Assembly (NCBI RefSeq): GCF_036864975.1
Contig: NZ_CP104311.1
Span: forward strand, 1,094,001 to 1,158,000
Source of the DNA: Methylococcus capsulatus
GTDB lineage: Bacteria > Pseudomonadota > Gammaproteobacteria > Methylococcales > Methylococcaceae
Reading direction: 5' to 3'
DNA length: 64,000 nt
Shown: positions 18,274 through 30,141 of the stretch, piece after piece
How the letters are laid out: each line of letters begins with the position of its first letter
How positions within the stretch are numbered: the stretch's first letter is position 1
Program-made: the position numbers and the translations under genes
The notes under the pieces: model-generated
Told to the model about the DNA's origin: nothing
The model's database searches: none
Seen by the model: only the letters and a program-made list of their open reading frames with translations

Positions 18274-19599
18274 TTACGCCGGCGACTCCGGTTTCCCCCC
18301 ATCCGTGCCGGGCACGACGCGGTTCGGCGGGAACAGACAGGTGAAACGGCTGCCTCTGCCCAGCTCACTCGCGATGAGCAATTCGGCATCATGCCGCGAC
18401 ATGACGTGCTTGACGATGGCCAGGCCCAGGCCGGTGCCCGATTTGTTCCGGCAGCCTTCGATTTCCACCCGATAGAAACGTTCGGTGAGACGGGGAATAT
18501 GCTCTTTCGGAATCCCCGGACCGGTATCCTCGACATCCAGCCGGGCAGCCCCCGATTCATCCTGGGACCAGCGCACCGTCACGATATCGGTCGGCCTGCT
18601 GTACTTGATCGCGTTGGAAATGAGATTGGCGAACGCACTGTGCAGATCGGTTTCGTTGCCCAGTAAGGACACCTGGGACTCGAGCATCAGCCGCACGGGC
18701 GTGTGGTCGCCCACCTGGACCACGTCGGCTTCCTTGCACAGCCGCTCCAACAGATCCGGAACCCGAACCACGGTCGCCGGTTTGAGCGGTCCCGATTCCA
18801 ACCGTGTGAGGGACAACAGATTGTCGACCAGGCTCTGCATCCGGCCGGTTTGCTCCACCATGCGCTGGACCATCTTTCGGTAGGCGGACGCGGGGAGATC
18901 TTGTCCGCCCTCGCTCAGTGTTTCCATGTACCCCTTCAAAACCGTCAAAGGCGTGCGGAGCTCATGAGAAACGTTCGCCACGAAATCGCTGCGCACCCGC
19001 TCCATGAAACGAAGCTGAGTGACATCCTGGGCGATTAGCAGCCTGGAGTCATCGCCATAGGGGACGATCCGGATTTCCAGCTGCATCGCTTCGTCCATCG
19101 GCGATGGGATGCTGACGGTCGCGTTATTCCTGGAATTCTTCAGGTGTTCGGCGAACTTTGGATAGCGCACCAGATTACCGATGTTCTGGCCGAGATCGCT
19201 CTTACGCAGGCCGAGGAGCCGGCAGGCGGATTCATTGAACCAGTCGATTTCGTCCCGCGCGCCTAGCACTACCGTGGCATCCGGCAAGGCGGAAGTGGCC
19301 GTCCGGAATCGTTCCAGCATGCGGATGAGCTGCTTCTTGCGCCGTTTGTTGCGGCGGCGCAGCTTGTAGATCAGGTAATAGATTTCTTCCCAGATTCCGC
19401 TACCGGCGGGGATACGCCCGCTTCGCCCGCCCCGCATCCAGACATACAGGCGGTTGGCATGGACCAGGTGATGAAGCAGGTATAATGCCGTGCCGAGCCA
19501 CAGGGCGAGACCGATGTCTTCGACGATAAGGCCCGTAACGACCGCGACCAGCACCACCCAGGATATCGTGAATAATTCAGAAGCCCAGGCCCGAAGCAT
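18274..19599 (-). CDS. phoR: Phosphate-regulon sensor histidine kinase PhoR
   Basis: 441 residues. Two N-terminal membrane helices (about 13-30 and 31-46), then a charged linker (KLRRRNKRRKKQ), a PAS domain at about 100-195 (ATVVLGARDEIDWFNESACR), a HisKA region with VANVSHELRTPLTVLKGY (phospho-accepting His about 212), and a HATPase domain with NLISNAIKYS, DTGPGIP and GTGLGLAIVKHV. The lack of a large periplasmic loop is typical of PhoR. It autophosphorylates under low phosphate and passes the group to PhoB. It begins 3 bases after the phoB stop, so the two form an operon phoB-phoR. Confidence 0.95.
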   Translation of the reverse strand: MLRAWASELFTISWVVLVAVVTGLIVEDIGLALWLGTALYLLHHLVHANRLYVWMRGGRSGRIPAGSGIWEEIYYLIYKLRRRNKRRKKQLIRMLERFRTATSALPDATVVLGARDEIDWFNESACRLLGLRKSDLGQNIGNLVRYPKFAEHLKNSRNNATVSIPSPMDEAMQLEIRIVPYGDDSRLLIAQDVTQLRFMERVRSDFVANVSHELRTPLTVLKGYMETLSEGGQDLPASAYRKMVQRMVEQTGRMQSLVDNLLSLTRLESGPLKPATVVRVPDLLERLCKEADVVQVGDHTPVRLMLESQVSLLGNETDLHSAFANLISNAIKYSRPTDIVTVRWSQDESGAARLDVEDTGPGIPKEHIPRLTERFYRVEIEGCRNKSGTGLGLAIVKHVMSRHDAELLIASELGRGSRFTCLFPPNRVVPGTDGGKPESPA

Positions 19600-19602
19600 G
19601 CG

Positions 19603-20301
19603 TCAGTCCGGCCGCGTGGAGAACCGATAGCCGAATCCGCGGACGGTCTGGATCATGTCTTCCCGGTTGTGTTCGGAAAGTATCTTGCGCAGCCTGCGAA
19701 TATGGACATCGACAGTGCGCTCTTCGATATAGGCACTGCGACCCCACACCTGATCAAGCAGCTGAGCCCGGCTGTATACCTTGCTCGGATGGGTCAGGAA
19801 AAACTCCATCAACCGGTACTCCGTCGGGCTGAGGTTCACCGACTCCTCGTCGATGCTGACCCTGTGTTCATCGGTTTCCAGCAGAATGCCGCCGATCTCG
19901 ATCCGCCCATCCAGCTTGGCCTGCCGGTTGCTTCGCCGCAGAACCGCCCGGATGCGCGCGATCAGTTCCCGTGGCGAAAAGGGCTTGGTCACATAGTCGT
20001 CGGCACCCACGTCGAGTCCTCTGATCTTGTCCTCCTCCTCGCCCCGGGCCGTCACCAGGATGAGCGGGATGTCGCCGTACTTCTCGTCCTTCTTCAGGCG
20101 ACGCGCCCATTCGACGCCGCTGACCCCGGGCAACATCCAGTCCAGCAGGATCAGATCGGGTTCCTGTTCGTCCATCCGGGTCAATGCCTGCTGGACATCC
20201 CCCGCGGTGTACACTGCAAAATCCGCCTGTTCGAGGACCAGGCTCAGCATCTCCCGGATGGCTTCCTCATCTTCCACTACCAGCACGTTGATATCGGACA
20301 T
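19603..20301 (-). CDS. phoB: Phosphate-regulon response regulator PhoB
   Basis: 232 residues. The receiver domain has acidic pocket VVEDEE (10-12), phospho-acceptor Asp54 in LILLDWMLPG, and the Thr/Lys switch residues in LVTARGEE and DDYVTKPFSPREL. The C-terminal OmpR/PhoB winged helix includes LSPTEYRLMEFFLTHP and YIEERTVDVHIRRLRKILSE. It activates phosphate-starvation genes. First gene of phoBR; 100 bases separate its start from the clpB stop, where the promoter should be. No clear full Pho box was found there. Confidence 0.96.
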   Translation of the reverse strand: MSDINVLVVEDEEAIREMLSLVLEQADFAVYTAGDVQQALTRMDEQEPDLILLDWMLPGVSGVEWARRLKKDEKYGDIPLILVTARGEEEDKIRGLDVGADDYVTKPFSPRELIARIRAVLRRSNRQAKLDGRIEIGGILLETDEHRVSIDEESVNLSPTEYRLMEFFLTHPSKVYSRAQLLDQVWGRSAYIEERTVDVHIRRLRKILSEHNREDMIQTVRGFGYRFSTRPD

Positions 20302-20401
20302 TCTTCGGATTCCAGCGTTAAAAAACCGCGTCTAATCTAATTACCGAAGATTACCGTCACGTTACAACTCCGAGTCAGGCCGGAGGGTTCGGCCAGCGAG
20401 G

Positions 20402-22981
<2,580 letters not shown>

Positions 22982-23164
22982 CGGTTCAAACCCCTCAAGG
23001 TCGTTTTCAATTGTCCGAGGTTGTGAGGGCGGGTGCGCCCATTTCAAGCATAGTCCCAGAGTACCCAAGGTTTGAGCCATGTGTGACAATAGCCACAGGG
23101 GAAAACACCCCGGACAATCGCTTGGCGATTCATGATGACTTTTCGCCCCAGCGTTGTCTAACCA

Positions 23165-23185
23165 ACGCATGCTTCGATCATGCGT
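23165..23185. promoter_or_regulatory. Inverted repeat upstream of the RiPP precursor gene
   Basis: ACGCATG (23165-23171) and CATGCGT (23179-23185) form a perfect 7-base inverted repeat with a 7-base spacer, 30 bases before the precursor start and between two divergent genes. Its size and place suit an operator for a dimeric regulator; the regulator is unknown. Confidence 0.4.
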
Positions 23186-23215
23186 GATTACTTACCTTGG
23201 AGGATTCAAGCTGCC

Positions 23216-23542
23216 ATGAGCAATAAATTCCAGAAAACGTCGCTGCCGACCGTCGTAGGCACCGCCCTCGCCACTTCCCTGGCTGCCGGTACCGTCGGCG
23301 CCGCCGAGAACCCCTTCGCCACCAAGGAACTGACGAGCGGCTACATGCAGGTCGCCGAAGCCGGCAAAGAGCAGAAGGAGATGAAGTGCGGCGCCGAAGT
23401 GATGAAAAACAACCCGGAGATGAAGTGCGGCGCCTCGATGATGCAGGGCACCGACACCAAGGCGATGGAAGGCAAGTGCGCCGGCATGAAGAAAGATGGC
23501 GCCTCCCCGGCTCCCGCCCCGACCGAAACCCCGAAACCCTGA
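23216..23542 (+). CDS. HvfA/bufferin-like RiPP metallophore precursor
   Basis: 108 residues from ATG 23216, with TTGGAGGA upstream (spacing about 12). The N-terminal 30 residues look like a signal peptide ([20 protein letters not shown]). The mature part holds only three cysteines, at 58, 71 and 88, in the repeated contexts KEMKCGA, PEMKCGA and MEGKCAG, spaced 13 and 17 residues, then a Pro/Ala/Thr tail. Signal peptide plus repeated E-x-K-C-G boxes next to a DUF692 enzyme is the pattern of HvfA/bufferin precursors, whose cysteines are oxidised by the MNIO enzyme into metal-binding groups. Copper or zinc sequestration in the periplasm is inferred. The E-M-K-C-G-A variant differs from the usual EGKCG. 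Confidence 0.75.
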   Translation: MSNKFQKTSLPTVVGTALATSLAAGTVGAAENPFATKELTSGYMQVAEAGKEQKEMKCGAEVMKNNPEMKCGASMMQGTDTKAMEGKCAGMKKDGASPAPAPTETPKP

Positions 23543-23568
23543 ATCTCCGACGGACTGCGCCGCGCGGG

Positions 23569-24423
23569 ATGAGCAACCAACCCACCGGCATTTGCGGCGC
23601 GGGCTTGGGCCTTAGGCGCAGCTTCATCGAATCCGTTGCCGCCGATCCACCGGGATCGGTGAACTTTTATGAAGTTGCGCCCGAGAACTGGATGCGAATG
23701 GGCGGCCGCAATGGCCGCCTGTTCCGTTCCCTGACCGAACGCTTCCCCTTCGTCTGCCACGGACTGACGCTCTCCCTCGGCGGACCGGCACCGCTGGATA
23801 GGGCGTTTCTCACCGAACTCAAGACCTTCCTGGAACTCCATTCCATTTCCCTCTACAGCGAGCACCTGAGCTACTGCGGCGACGAAGGGCATCTCTACGA
23901 TCTACTGCCGATCCCGTTCACTGCGGAAGCGGTGCACTATGTCGCGGCGCGCATCCGTCGGGTCCAGGAAATCCTGGAGCGGCGCATCGCCATCGAAAAC
24001 ATTTCCTATTACGCCGCACCAGGCCGGGAAATGGACGAGATTGAATTCCTCAATGCCGTGCTCGCGGAGGCCGATTGCGACCTACTGCTCGACATCAACA
24101 ACATCTACGTTAACAGCGTCAATCACGGCTATGACCCGACGGCCTTCCTCCTGGCCCTGCCATCCCGGCGCATCGTCTATGCCCACATGGCAGGTCACTA
24201 CGTACAGGCCCCGGATCTCCTGATCGACACTCATGGCGCGCCGGTGATCGATCCGGTCTGGAATCTGCTCGGTACCGCCTATGAAGCCTTCGGCGTTTTC
24301 CCGACGCTGCTGGAGCGGGATTTCGACATTCCCCCTCTGGCGGAGCTGCTGGACGAAGTCGGCACGATTCGAACTCTGCAACAACGAACGGCCCAAGCTG
24401 AGCTACGGCTGCGCCATGGTTGA
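23569..24423 (+). CDS. DUF692 multinuclear non-heme iron oxidase (HvfB/BufB-like)
   Basis: 284 residues from ATG 23569, 26 bases after the precursor stop. It has the DUF692 TIM-barrel signatures: GAGLGLRR at the start, [65 protein letters not shown] and DTHGAPV. These supply the His, Asp and Glu ligands of the iron cluster. MNIO enzymes oxidise cysteine residues of a partner peptide; MbnB of methanobactin synthesis is a relative. A start upstream in the same frame would overlap the precursor gene and lacks family sequence. It overlaps the next gene by 8 bases. Confidence 0.88.
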   Translation: MSNQPTGICGAGLGLRRSFIESVAADPPGSVNFYEVAPENWMRMGGRNGRLFRSLTERFPFVCHGLTLSLGGPAPLDRAFLTELKTFLELHSISLYSEHLSYCGDEGHLYDLLPIPFTAEAVHYVAARIRRVQEILERRIAIENISYYAAPGREMDEIEFLNAVLAEADCDLLLDINNIYVNSVNHGYDPTAFLLALPSRRIVYAHMAGHYVQAPDLLIDTHGAPVIDPVWNLLGTAYEAFGVFPTLLERDFDIPPLAELLDEVGTIRTLQQRTAQAELRLRHG

Positions 24424-25174
24424 AACCGGATTCGCCTTCCAACGTCTGCAACGGGCATTCACCTCCCACCTGCGGGACCCTGACCGCTTTCCGGCGCCGG
24501 CCGGGGTTCCCCCTGAGCGCATCGCGATCTATCGGGAATTGCTGTACAACAACATCGAAAGCTTCATCGGCAACGGCTTTCCAGTCACCAAGCGGATTCT
24601 GGGCGAAGAGCGCTGGAATGTGCTGGTGCGAGACTTCTTCGCCCGCCACGTTTGCACCACGCCGTATTTCTCCGAAATCGGCGAAGAATTCCTCGCCTAT
24701 CTCGAACAAGAGCGGGAAGCGGGCAGGGACGACCCTCCTTTCCTGTTCGAACTCGCACACTACGAATGGGTCGAACTTGCCCTGGCCGTCCATCCGGGCG
24801 AGGCGTTTTCGCGACCGATCGGCTTGCCGCTGGACTGGCTGGACCGCCGCGTCGAGATTTCCCCCCTGGCCTGGCACCTGGCCTACCGCTTCCCGGTCCA
24901 CCGCATCGGTCCGGATTTCATGCCGAATGTCCCCCCTCAGATGCCAAGCTTCCTCCTGGTCTACCGCGGCCGGGACGAACGGGTCCACTTTCTGGAGAGC
25001 CCACCATTGCTTTACCGCCTGTTCGAATATTTCGACGAAAGCGGGACCTCCCCGCTGAGGAAGCATATCGAACGGCTGGCGGCAGAAACCGGCGGCGATA
25101 CCCTGATGCTGAGCCGGCAGGTCGAGCCGGTACTGGCAGACCTCGACGAACGTGGCATTCTCCGCTTCGTCTGA
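24416..25174 (+). CDS. DUF2063 partner protein (HvfC/BufC-like)
   Basis: 252 residues from ATG 24416, overlapping the DUF692 gene by 8 bases. The N-terminal DUF2063 domain reads [20 protein letters not shown] and [23 protein letters not shown] (split here); the C-terminal part ([20 protein letters not shown]) is a winged-helix-like region. In methanobactin and bufferin systems this type of partner binds the MNIO enzyme and presents the precursor leader. No DoxX-like fourth gene is present; the next gene is on the other strand with its stop 7 bases away. Confidence 0.85.
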   Translation: MVETGFAFQRLQRAFTSHLRDPDRFPAPAGVPPERIAIYRELLYNNIESFIGNGFPVTKRILGEERWNVLVRDFFARHVCTTPYFSEIGEEFLAYLEQEREAGRDDPPFLFELAHYEWVELALAVHPGEAFSRPIGLPLDWLDRRVEISPLAWHLAYRFPVHRIGPDFMPNVPPQMPSFLLVYRGRDERVHFLESPPLLYRLFEYFDESGTSPLRKHIERLAAETGGDTLMLSRQVEPVLADLDERGILRFV

Positions 25175-25181
25175 CAGCGGC

Positions 25182-28100
25182 TCAACTCAGGCTCAGCAGG
25201 GCAACGGCGTCGCCGTCGCCGGGGTTCAGCTCCACGTCGAGCAGATAAATCCTGTTCGGCTCGATTCCTTTCTGCATCAGATAGCTGCGTATCCCGGCGG
25301 CGCGTGCCTGCGCCAGACGGCGTAACTCGAATTCGCTGACGGAGCTGTCCTTCAATGCTTTCCCCCAAGCGCTTGCGAAAAGCGTTCCCGCCAGCACCCG
25401 CTCACCCTTCGGCAACTCGGCCCATTCCGCCGCGTCGGGATAACGTAGACGGTAGAAGTGGCTGAACAAGCGGCGGTAATCCCCATCGGACAGGGCTGGA
25501 GACCCGGCCGGTCCGCCGTCTGCCGACACTGGGCGCAATTCGATGGCTGTGGCGTTCTCCAGTTGTCGCCGCAACTGCTGTTCGGCCAGCGCGCTTGCAT
25601 CCCTGCCGCTCCGGGCCGTTCCACGGATTTCCAGGGAAAGCCCGGGACGCTCCGAAAGTGCAGTTGCCAGTCGGTCCAGCTTGCTCTTTTCCACACCGTC
25701 CAGTTCGAACGAACCAGGACGGAAACCGATCGCGCCGGCATCATCGCTGCCGCCGTCGAACAGCACCCCGATCGCCGAAAACGGTGATCTGACCACCTGG
25801 GCGATCACCCCCATCGCAGCTTTCGCCAACAACCCAGTGATGCTGAATCTAGGATCGTCCAGATTGCCGCTGATGGGCAGATCGATGTGGATCTTGCCGT
25901 CCAATCCACGCATCAGGGAGATTGCGAGTTTCACCGGCAAGGAAGTCGCCTCCGGGCTGTCGACACGCTCGCCCAAGGTCAGATGGTCAAAGACCATGTT
26001 GTTCTCCGCCAGCAGTTTCCGGTCGGAAAGCCGATAATGCAGGTCCAGATCGGCCTTGCCCTTGTCGATTCGATAACCGGCGAATCTGGCGGAGTAGGGC
26101 GAGAGCTCAGTGAGATCGACGTTCGTGAAACGCATGCTGAGGTCGGCGAAGGTGCCGATCCGGAAGGGGTTGATCCGTCCGCTGACGGTCACCGGCGAGG
26201 CATCGCTGATACTGCCTTTGATCGAGACTTCCGCCTTGGCGTCCGGACTGGAAGACAAGGACCGGATGACACCGGTCAGATCGTGAATATCGACGGAAAC
26301 GCTCGGTTGGAGACTGAGATCGGAAAAATCCGCGGAACCATCGCGAACCAGCAGGGAACCGACTGTGACCGCAAGCGGCCGGCTCACCTGACCAGGCGGA
26401 GTAGCGGCCTTCGAACGCGGCTGAAACAGGTTCTCGATCACATTGAGCGTGCGCTCCCGACTCACGACGATACGGGCATACGGCTTGTCGGCGATCAGTT
26501 CGCGTATGCTCAGCCGATTTGCGGCCGTTTCCAATGTCAGCCCTTCCGCGCGCAACGACCGCCAGTGGATGAAATCCCGTCCTTCCTTTTTATCCAAGGT
26601 AACCAGGCCGGCGATTTCGGCCATTCCGCTGAAACGAACGTCGTTCCTCATGGGGCGGTATGCCAAATCCCCCTTGAGATTGAGCCGTCCCTTGGCCAGA
26701 TCGATCCGGGCGAAACCGTCGAGATAGGATCTGAACGGCCGCAGACTGACGTCTTCCATTTGCAGGCGCAGATCGGCTTCCGGCGGATCGAAACTCCCTG
26801 AACCTTGCGCCGTGATCCTGCCCCGCCGGTCCACGCAGGATTCCAGACGGAGCGTGAACTTTCCCCGCCGGCTGTCCACCCCCTGGAGGTGGATTTCCAA
26901 ACCGTCGAGGACTATAGCAGCAGGCGGATCGGCACCATGATCGGCAAGGCTGAGCCGGTAGTTTCGGATCAGCCCTTCCTCCAGACTGAATGCCCAGCTT
27001 TCGTTCGTAGAACCGGTCCCTATCCCGGCGGGTCCGGCACCGATGAAACCGGGCATTTCCAATCCCTCATTCGCTGCAAGCCAAGCGCTGATTTCCGCGT
27101 CGGCCGAATCGAACTTCGCCACAGACAAAAACCTTTCCCCGAAATCGGCGCGCAGTTCCTCGGCCGATATTTTTCCGAAACGAATATCCCGTGGCAGGCC
27201 TGAAGTGGCGGAAGAATCCTGGAGCTTAATGCCGTCCAATCCGAATGCTTTCGCCGACAACACGTTTTCGTTCCATCCCAGGCCATTCAGTCGGATATTC
27301 GAAACCACAGCCTCCGTTCTGCCCGCCCCGCGTTCCTGGGTCAGGGTAACGTTATGGATGACGACGCTTCCGGCCTGCGCTGAAAACTTGGAAAAACCGA
27401 CTGATAGCTTTCCTATATCTACATTGCCAAGGCGGACATGGAGCCCTAGCGGACCAGGGATGGAAAGAGAATTGATATGGGCTTTGGCCAGTGTCGCCAT
27501 CGATTTTGCGCCGTCGTATTCCAATTCGTCGAGGCGGATCTCATCGACTTTATTATCGGCAGATGGACCGTTTTCCGCGCGCCATTTAACATCATGCCAA
27601 GTCAGATTCGATTTACCGAGAAAAAACACCGGTCCGTCACCGGTTGACTTGTATTCAAACGCCAGATTTCCTTTCATGCTGCCTTTCTGGAGCACGATTC
27701 CGATACCTTGGAGATAAGCCGAAACCGCCATCAAATCGAGGTTCTCCACATGGAGATCGGCATGTATCTGAACCGGAACAAGCGTGAGTACTGCAGTGCC
27801 ATCCAGTTTGGCTTGTCCGCCACCGGAACTTTTCAGTTCCAAGCGTGCGGGCCGACTCAGGTCCGGACCCAGATCGTAAAGATCGGCATTCACTTCCGAG
27901 GCGCTGAGCGTGACCTTGCCGCCTTCGTCCATGAAGTCCAAAGTACTGTTTTTGATAGAGAATACCCTGACCATGATGGGAACCTTCGGGGAAAGCGTCT
28001 CCCCGGTCTCGGCAATGAGCTTGGTCCAATTGGACATTCCTTTCGCATCCAGCTCGATTCGTATACTGCTACGGTCCGCCGTACCTTCCACGATCAGGCA

Positions 28101-28412
28101 TCTGCTTTTCAGGCTGGCCACCATGTCGATGTCGACAACGGCATGTTCCGCCGTCACAGCGGATTTGCCGTCCGGGGTATCCAGAGCCATCTGATCGAGC
28201 TCGAGCCTCCAGGAAAACGGATTGAACCTGACATCCGCCAACCGGAAGGAGCCTTGCAATCGTGCACCGGCTATCGCCGGTAACTCTGTTTTCAAGACAT
28301 AGGGGACGACCACGAAACCGATAGCCGCATACAAGACGGTGAGGAAAAAAATAGCCGCTGTCGGATAAATCAAGACGCGGGAATACTTATTACGAATGAA
28401 CTCGAAACGCAT
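25182..28412 (-). CDS. Large DUF748/AsmA-like envelope protein
   Basis: 1076 residues from ATG 28412 (the frame is open further but overlaps the nfeD gene). A basic N-terminus and one membrane helix (about 14-36, VLIYPTAAIFFLTVLYAAIG) anchor a very long periplasmic part rich in beta strands, with repeated AsmA/DUF748-type segments such as RLQGSFRLADVRFNPFSWRL and DVDLTELSPYSARFAGYRI-like blocks. The C-terminal 150 residues contain a short OmpA-like element (ARAAGIRSYLMQKGIEPNRI). Such proteins belong to the AsmA-like group that bridges inner and outer membranes and may move lipids. It is convergent with the DUF2063 gene. Confidence 0.8.
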   Translation of the reverse strand: MRFEFIRNKYSRVLIYPTAAIFFLTVLYAAIGFVVVPYVLKTELPAIAGARLQGSFRLADVRFNPFSWRLELDQMALDTPDGKSAVTAEHAVVDIDMVASLKSRCLIVEGTADRSSIRIELDAKGMSNWTKLIAETGETLSPKVPIMVRVFSIKNSTLDFMDEGGKVTLSASEVNADLYDLGPDLSRPARLELKSSGGGQAKLDGTAVLTLVPVQIHADLHVENLDLMAVSAYLQGIGIVLQKGSMKGNLAFEYKSTGDGPVFFLGKSNLTWHDVKWRAENGPSADNKVDEIRLDELEYDGAKSMATLAKAHINSLSIPGPLGLHVRLGNVDIGKLSVGFSKFSAQAGSVVIHNVTLTQERGAGRTEAVVSNIRLNGLGWNENVLSAKAFGLDGIKLQDSSATSGLPRDIRFGKISAEELRADFGERFLSVAKFDSADAEISAWLAANEGLEMPGFIGAGPAGIGTGSTNESWAFSLEEGLIRNYRLSLADHGADPPAAIVLDGLEIHLQGVDSRRGKFTLRLESCVDRRGRITAQGSGSFDPPEADLRLQMEDVSLRPFRSYLDGFARIDLAKGRLNLKGDLAYRPMRNDVRFSGMAEIAGLVTLDKKEGRDFIHWRSLRAEGLTLETAANRLSIRELIADKPYARIVVSRERTLNVIENLFQPRSKAATPPGQVSRPLAVTVGSLLVRDGSADFSDLSLQPSVSVDIHDLTGVIRSLSSSPDAKAEVSIKGSISDASPVTVSGRINPFRIGTFADLSMRFTNVDLTELSPYSARFAGYRIDKGKADLDLHYRLSDRKLLAENNMVFDHLTLGERVDSPEATSLPVKLAISLMRGLDGKIHIDLPISGNLDDPRFSITGLLAKAAMGVIAQVVRSPFSAIGVLFDGGSDDAGAIGFRPGSFELDGVEKSKLDRLATALSERPGLSLEIRGTARSGRDASALAEQQLRRQLENATAIELRPVSADGGPAGSPALSDGDYRRLFSHFYRLRYPDAAEWAELPKGERVLAGTLFASAWGKALKDSSVSEFELRRLAQARAAGIRSYLMQKGIEPNRIYLLDVELNPGDGDAVALLSLS

Positions 28413-28449
28413 TTCCAAGACCGAAAACACTCGATTCGAATGGCGGATA

Positions 28450-28893
28450 TCAGTCGGCGCGCTCGACCTTGAGGATGACACCCTCCACGCCGCACACCCT
28501 GATTTTCGTACCGGCGGGACAGTCCTCCCCATGAACCCGCCAAATCGAATCGTCTATACGGATTTTTCCCATGCCGTTGACGATGGGCTGCTCGAGCGTA
28601 AGGGTCCGCCCGATGTATTGCGCCGCCCGGCGGTTGAGCAATGGCCGATCGGAAGCGATGGGTTTGCGGCCAATGAACTTTTCGAATACGAAGATGCTGG
28701 CCAGGGAAAAGACGGAAAACACCAGCAGCTGGATTTCCCAGCCCAGCCAGGGAAGCAGCCAGAGTACCACTCCCGTCACCACCGCGGCTTCCGCCATCCA
28801 GAGGAAATACATGCCTGGAAGAAGGAGCTCGAGTATCAACAGCAAGGCGCCCAATGTCCACCAGTGCCAGAAAACCAGGGTAGACCCGATCAT
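28450..28893 (-). CDS. NfeD family membrane protein
   Basis: 147 residues. Three membrane segments (about 8-30, 35-50, 53-70) are followed by a small OB-fold domain ([20 protein letters not shown], then [20 protein letters not shown]) typical of short NfeD proteins. Its start overlaps the stop of the upstream SPFH gene by 4 bases; NfeD and SPFH/stomatin proteins are commonly paired and likely form one membrane microdomain complex. This is the membrane-only form without the ClpP-like protease domain. Confidence 0.9.
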   Translation of the reverse strand: MIGSTLVFWHWWTLGALLLILELLLPGMYFLWMAEAAVVTGVVLWLLPWLGWEIQLLVFSVFSLASIFVFEKFIGRKPIASDRPLLNRRAAQYIGRTLTLEQPIVNGMGKIRIDDSIWRVHGEDCPAGTKIRVCGVEGVILKVERAD

Positions 28894-29819
28894 TTGCGGA
28901 CCTGGGATTCGCCGAAGGTCGCCCGGGCCAGTTCGCCGATACCTCCCAAGGAACCGAGCAGACTGGAGGACTCCAGTGGCATGAGGATGAGCTTGTTGTT
29001 CGGCGCCGCGGCCACATCGCGTAGAGCTTCGACGTATTTCTGGGCGACGAAATAGTTGACGGCCTGGATGTCGCCTTCGGCGATGGCCTGGGAAACCAGT
29101 GCCGTCGCTCGCGCCTCGGCTTCCGCCAGCCTTTCTCGGGCTTCGGCATCGCGGAAAGCCGCTTCACGCCGTCCTTCGGCTTCGAGGATCGCCGCCTGTT
29201 TTTCGCCCTCTGCCTTAAGGATTTCGGCCTGGCGATGACCTTCCGCTTCCAGGATGGCGGCGCGCTTGTCCCGCTCGGCCTTCATCTGCCTGGCCATCGA
29301 ATCCACCAGGTCCTGCGGCGGAGCGATGTCCTTGATTTCGATGCGCGTGACCTTGACGCCCCAGGGGGTAGTGGCATCGTCCACGACAGTGAGGAGACGT
29401 GCGTTGATTTCATCCCGCTTCGAGAGCAATTCATCCAGGTCCATCGATCCCATGACAGTGCGGATATTGGTCATGGTGAGCTGCATGATAGCGAACTGGA
29501 GGTTGCTGACTTCATACGCGGCCCGCGCCGCGTCAATGATCTGGTAGAACACCACCCCATCCACCCGGACCATGGCGTTGTCCCTGGTGATCACTTCCTG
29601 TGAAGGAACGTCCAGGACTTGCTCCATCATGTTCAGTCGGGCGCCGATCTGATCAATGACTGGACGAATCCAGTTGATGCCGGGACTCAGCGTCCTCGTG
29701 TATTTGCCGAAGCGTTCCACCGTGTATTCGGTTCCCTGGGGAACGAATTTGACGCTAAGCACCACCAGTATGATGCAGAGGATAAAGAAAAACAGAACGA
29801 ACAGTGCAAAGCCGGACAT
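28890..29819 (-). CDS. qmcA: SPFH/stomatin-family membrane protein (QmcA-like)
   Basis: 309 residues from ATG 29819; an ATG 6 bases upstream lies too close to the CAGGAGAG ribosome-binding site. One N-terminal membrane helix ([20 protein letters not shown]) precedes an SPFH/Band 7 domain ([60 protein letters not shown]). A coiled-coil with Ala/Glu repeats follows (about 185-240, [20 protein letters not shown]). It oligomerises on the inner membrane and is coupled to NfeD by a 4-base overlap. Confidence 0.92.
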   Translation of the reverse strand: MSGFALFVLFFFILCIILVVLSVKFVPQGTEYTVERFGKYTRTLSPGINWIRPVIDQIGARLNMMEQVLDVPSQEVITRDNAMVRVDGVVFYQIIDAARAAYEVSNLQFAIMQLTMTNIRTVMGSMDLDELLSKRDEINARLLTVVDDATTPWGVKVTRIEIKDIAPPQDLVDSMARQMKAERDKRAAILEAEGHRQAEILKAEGEKQAAILEAEGRREAAFRDAEARERLAEAEARATALVSQAIAEGDIQAVNYFVAQKYVEALRDVAAAPNNKLILMPLESSSLLGSLGGIGELARATFGESQVRK

Positions 29820-29859
29820 GTGCATCTCTCCTGGAAGCCGGGGAATCAGGCGCAATTAG

Positions 29860-30100
29860 GATAGCTTGATCGCTCATCGGTCCACATGGCCAAATGCAGA
29901 AAGTTCTTGGAAGAAAGAGATTTGATTTACGATTGACCTGGAACAAAACTGTGGGTAACGCATTTTTTTTATATAAATCATATGATTAGGTGGGTATCAA
30001 GGATGTTGGCAAAAGAAGGCTGACATGTCGATGGATTGTGGATAACTTGATCTCAGCCGGGCATCGTGAGGGACAGCACACGTTATGCACAGGGAACGAC
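29860..30100. other. Candidate chromosomal replication origin (oriC)
   Basis: A stretch of 322 bases without a gene (29820-30141). It has a perfect DnaA box TGTGGATAA at 30037-30045, a second TTATGCACA at 30083-30091, and a one-mismatch box TGTGGGTAA at 29950-29958. Next to that last box is an AT-rich run at 29961-29989 (TTTTTTTATATAAATCATAT) that could be the unwinding element. Genes from 7.7 to 29.8 kb are mostly on the minus strand and those from 30.1 kb on are all plus, i.e. away from this site. The mnmG-rsmG-parA-parB-atp block is often next to oriC in gammaproteobacteria. No dnaA gene is in the window. Confidence 0.45.
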
Positions 30101-30141
30101 CCGGTTTTCCCCTCCCCACTTCGCCTCCAGGAACCGCGCCG

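Noticed and set aside
20302-20401. Pho box upstream of phoB
   Set aside because: Two GGTAAT units spaced 10 bases apart lie before phoB, but the 11-base CTGTCAT-type direct repeats of a Pho box are not present.
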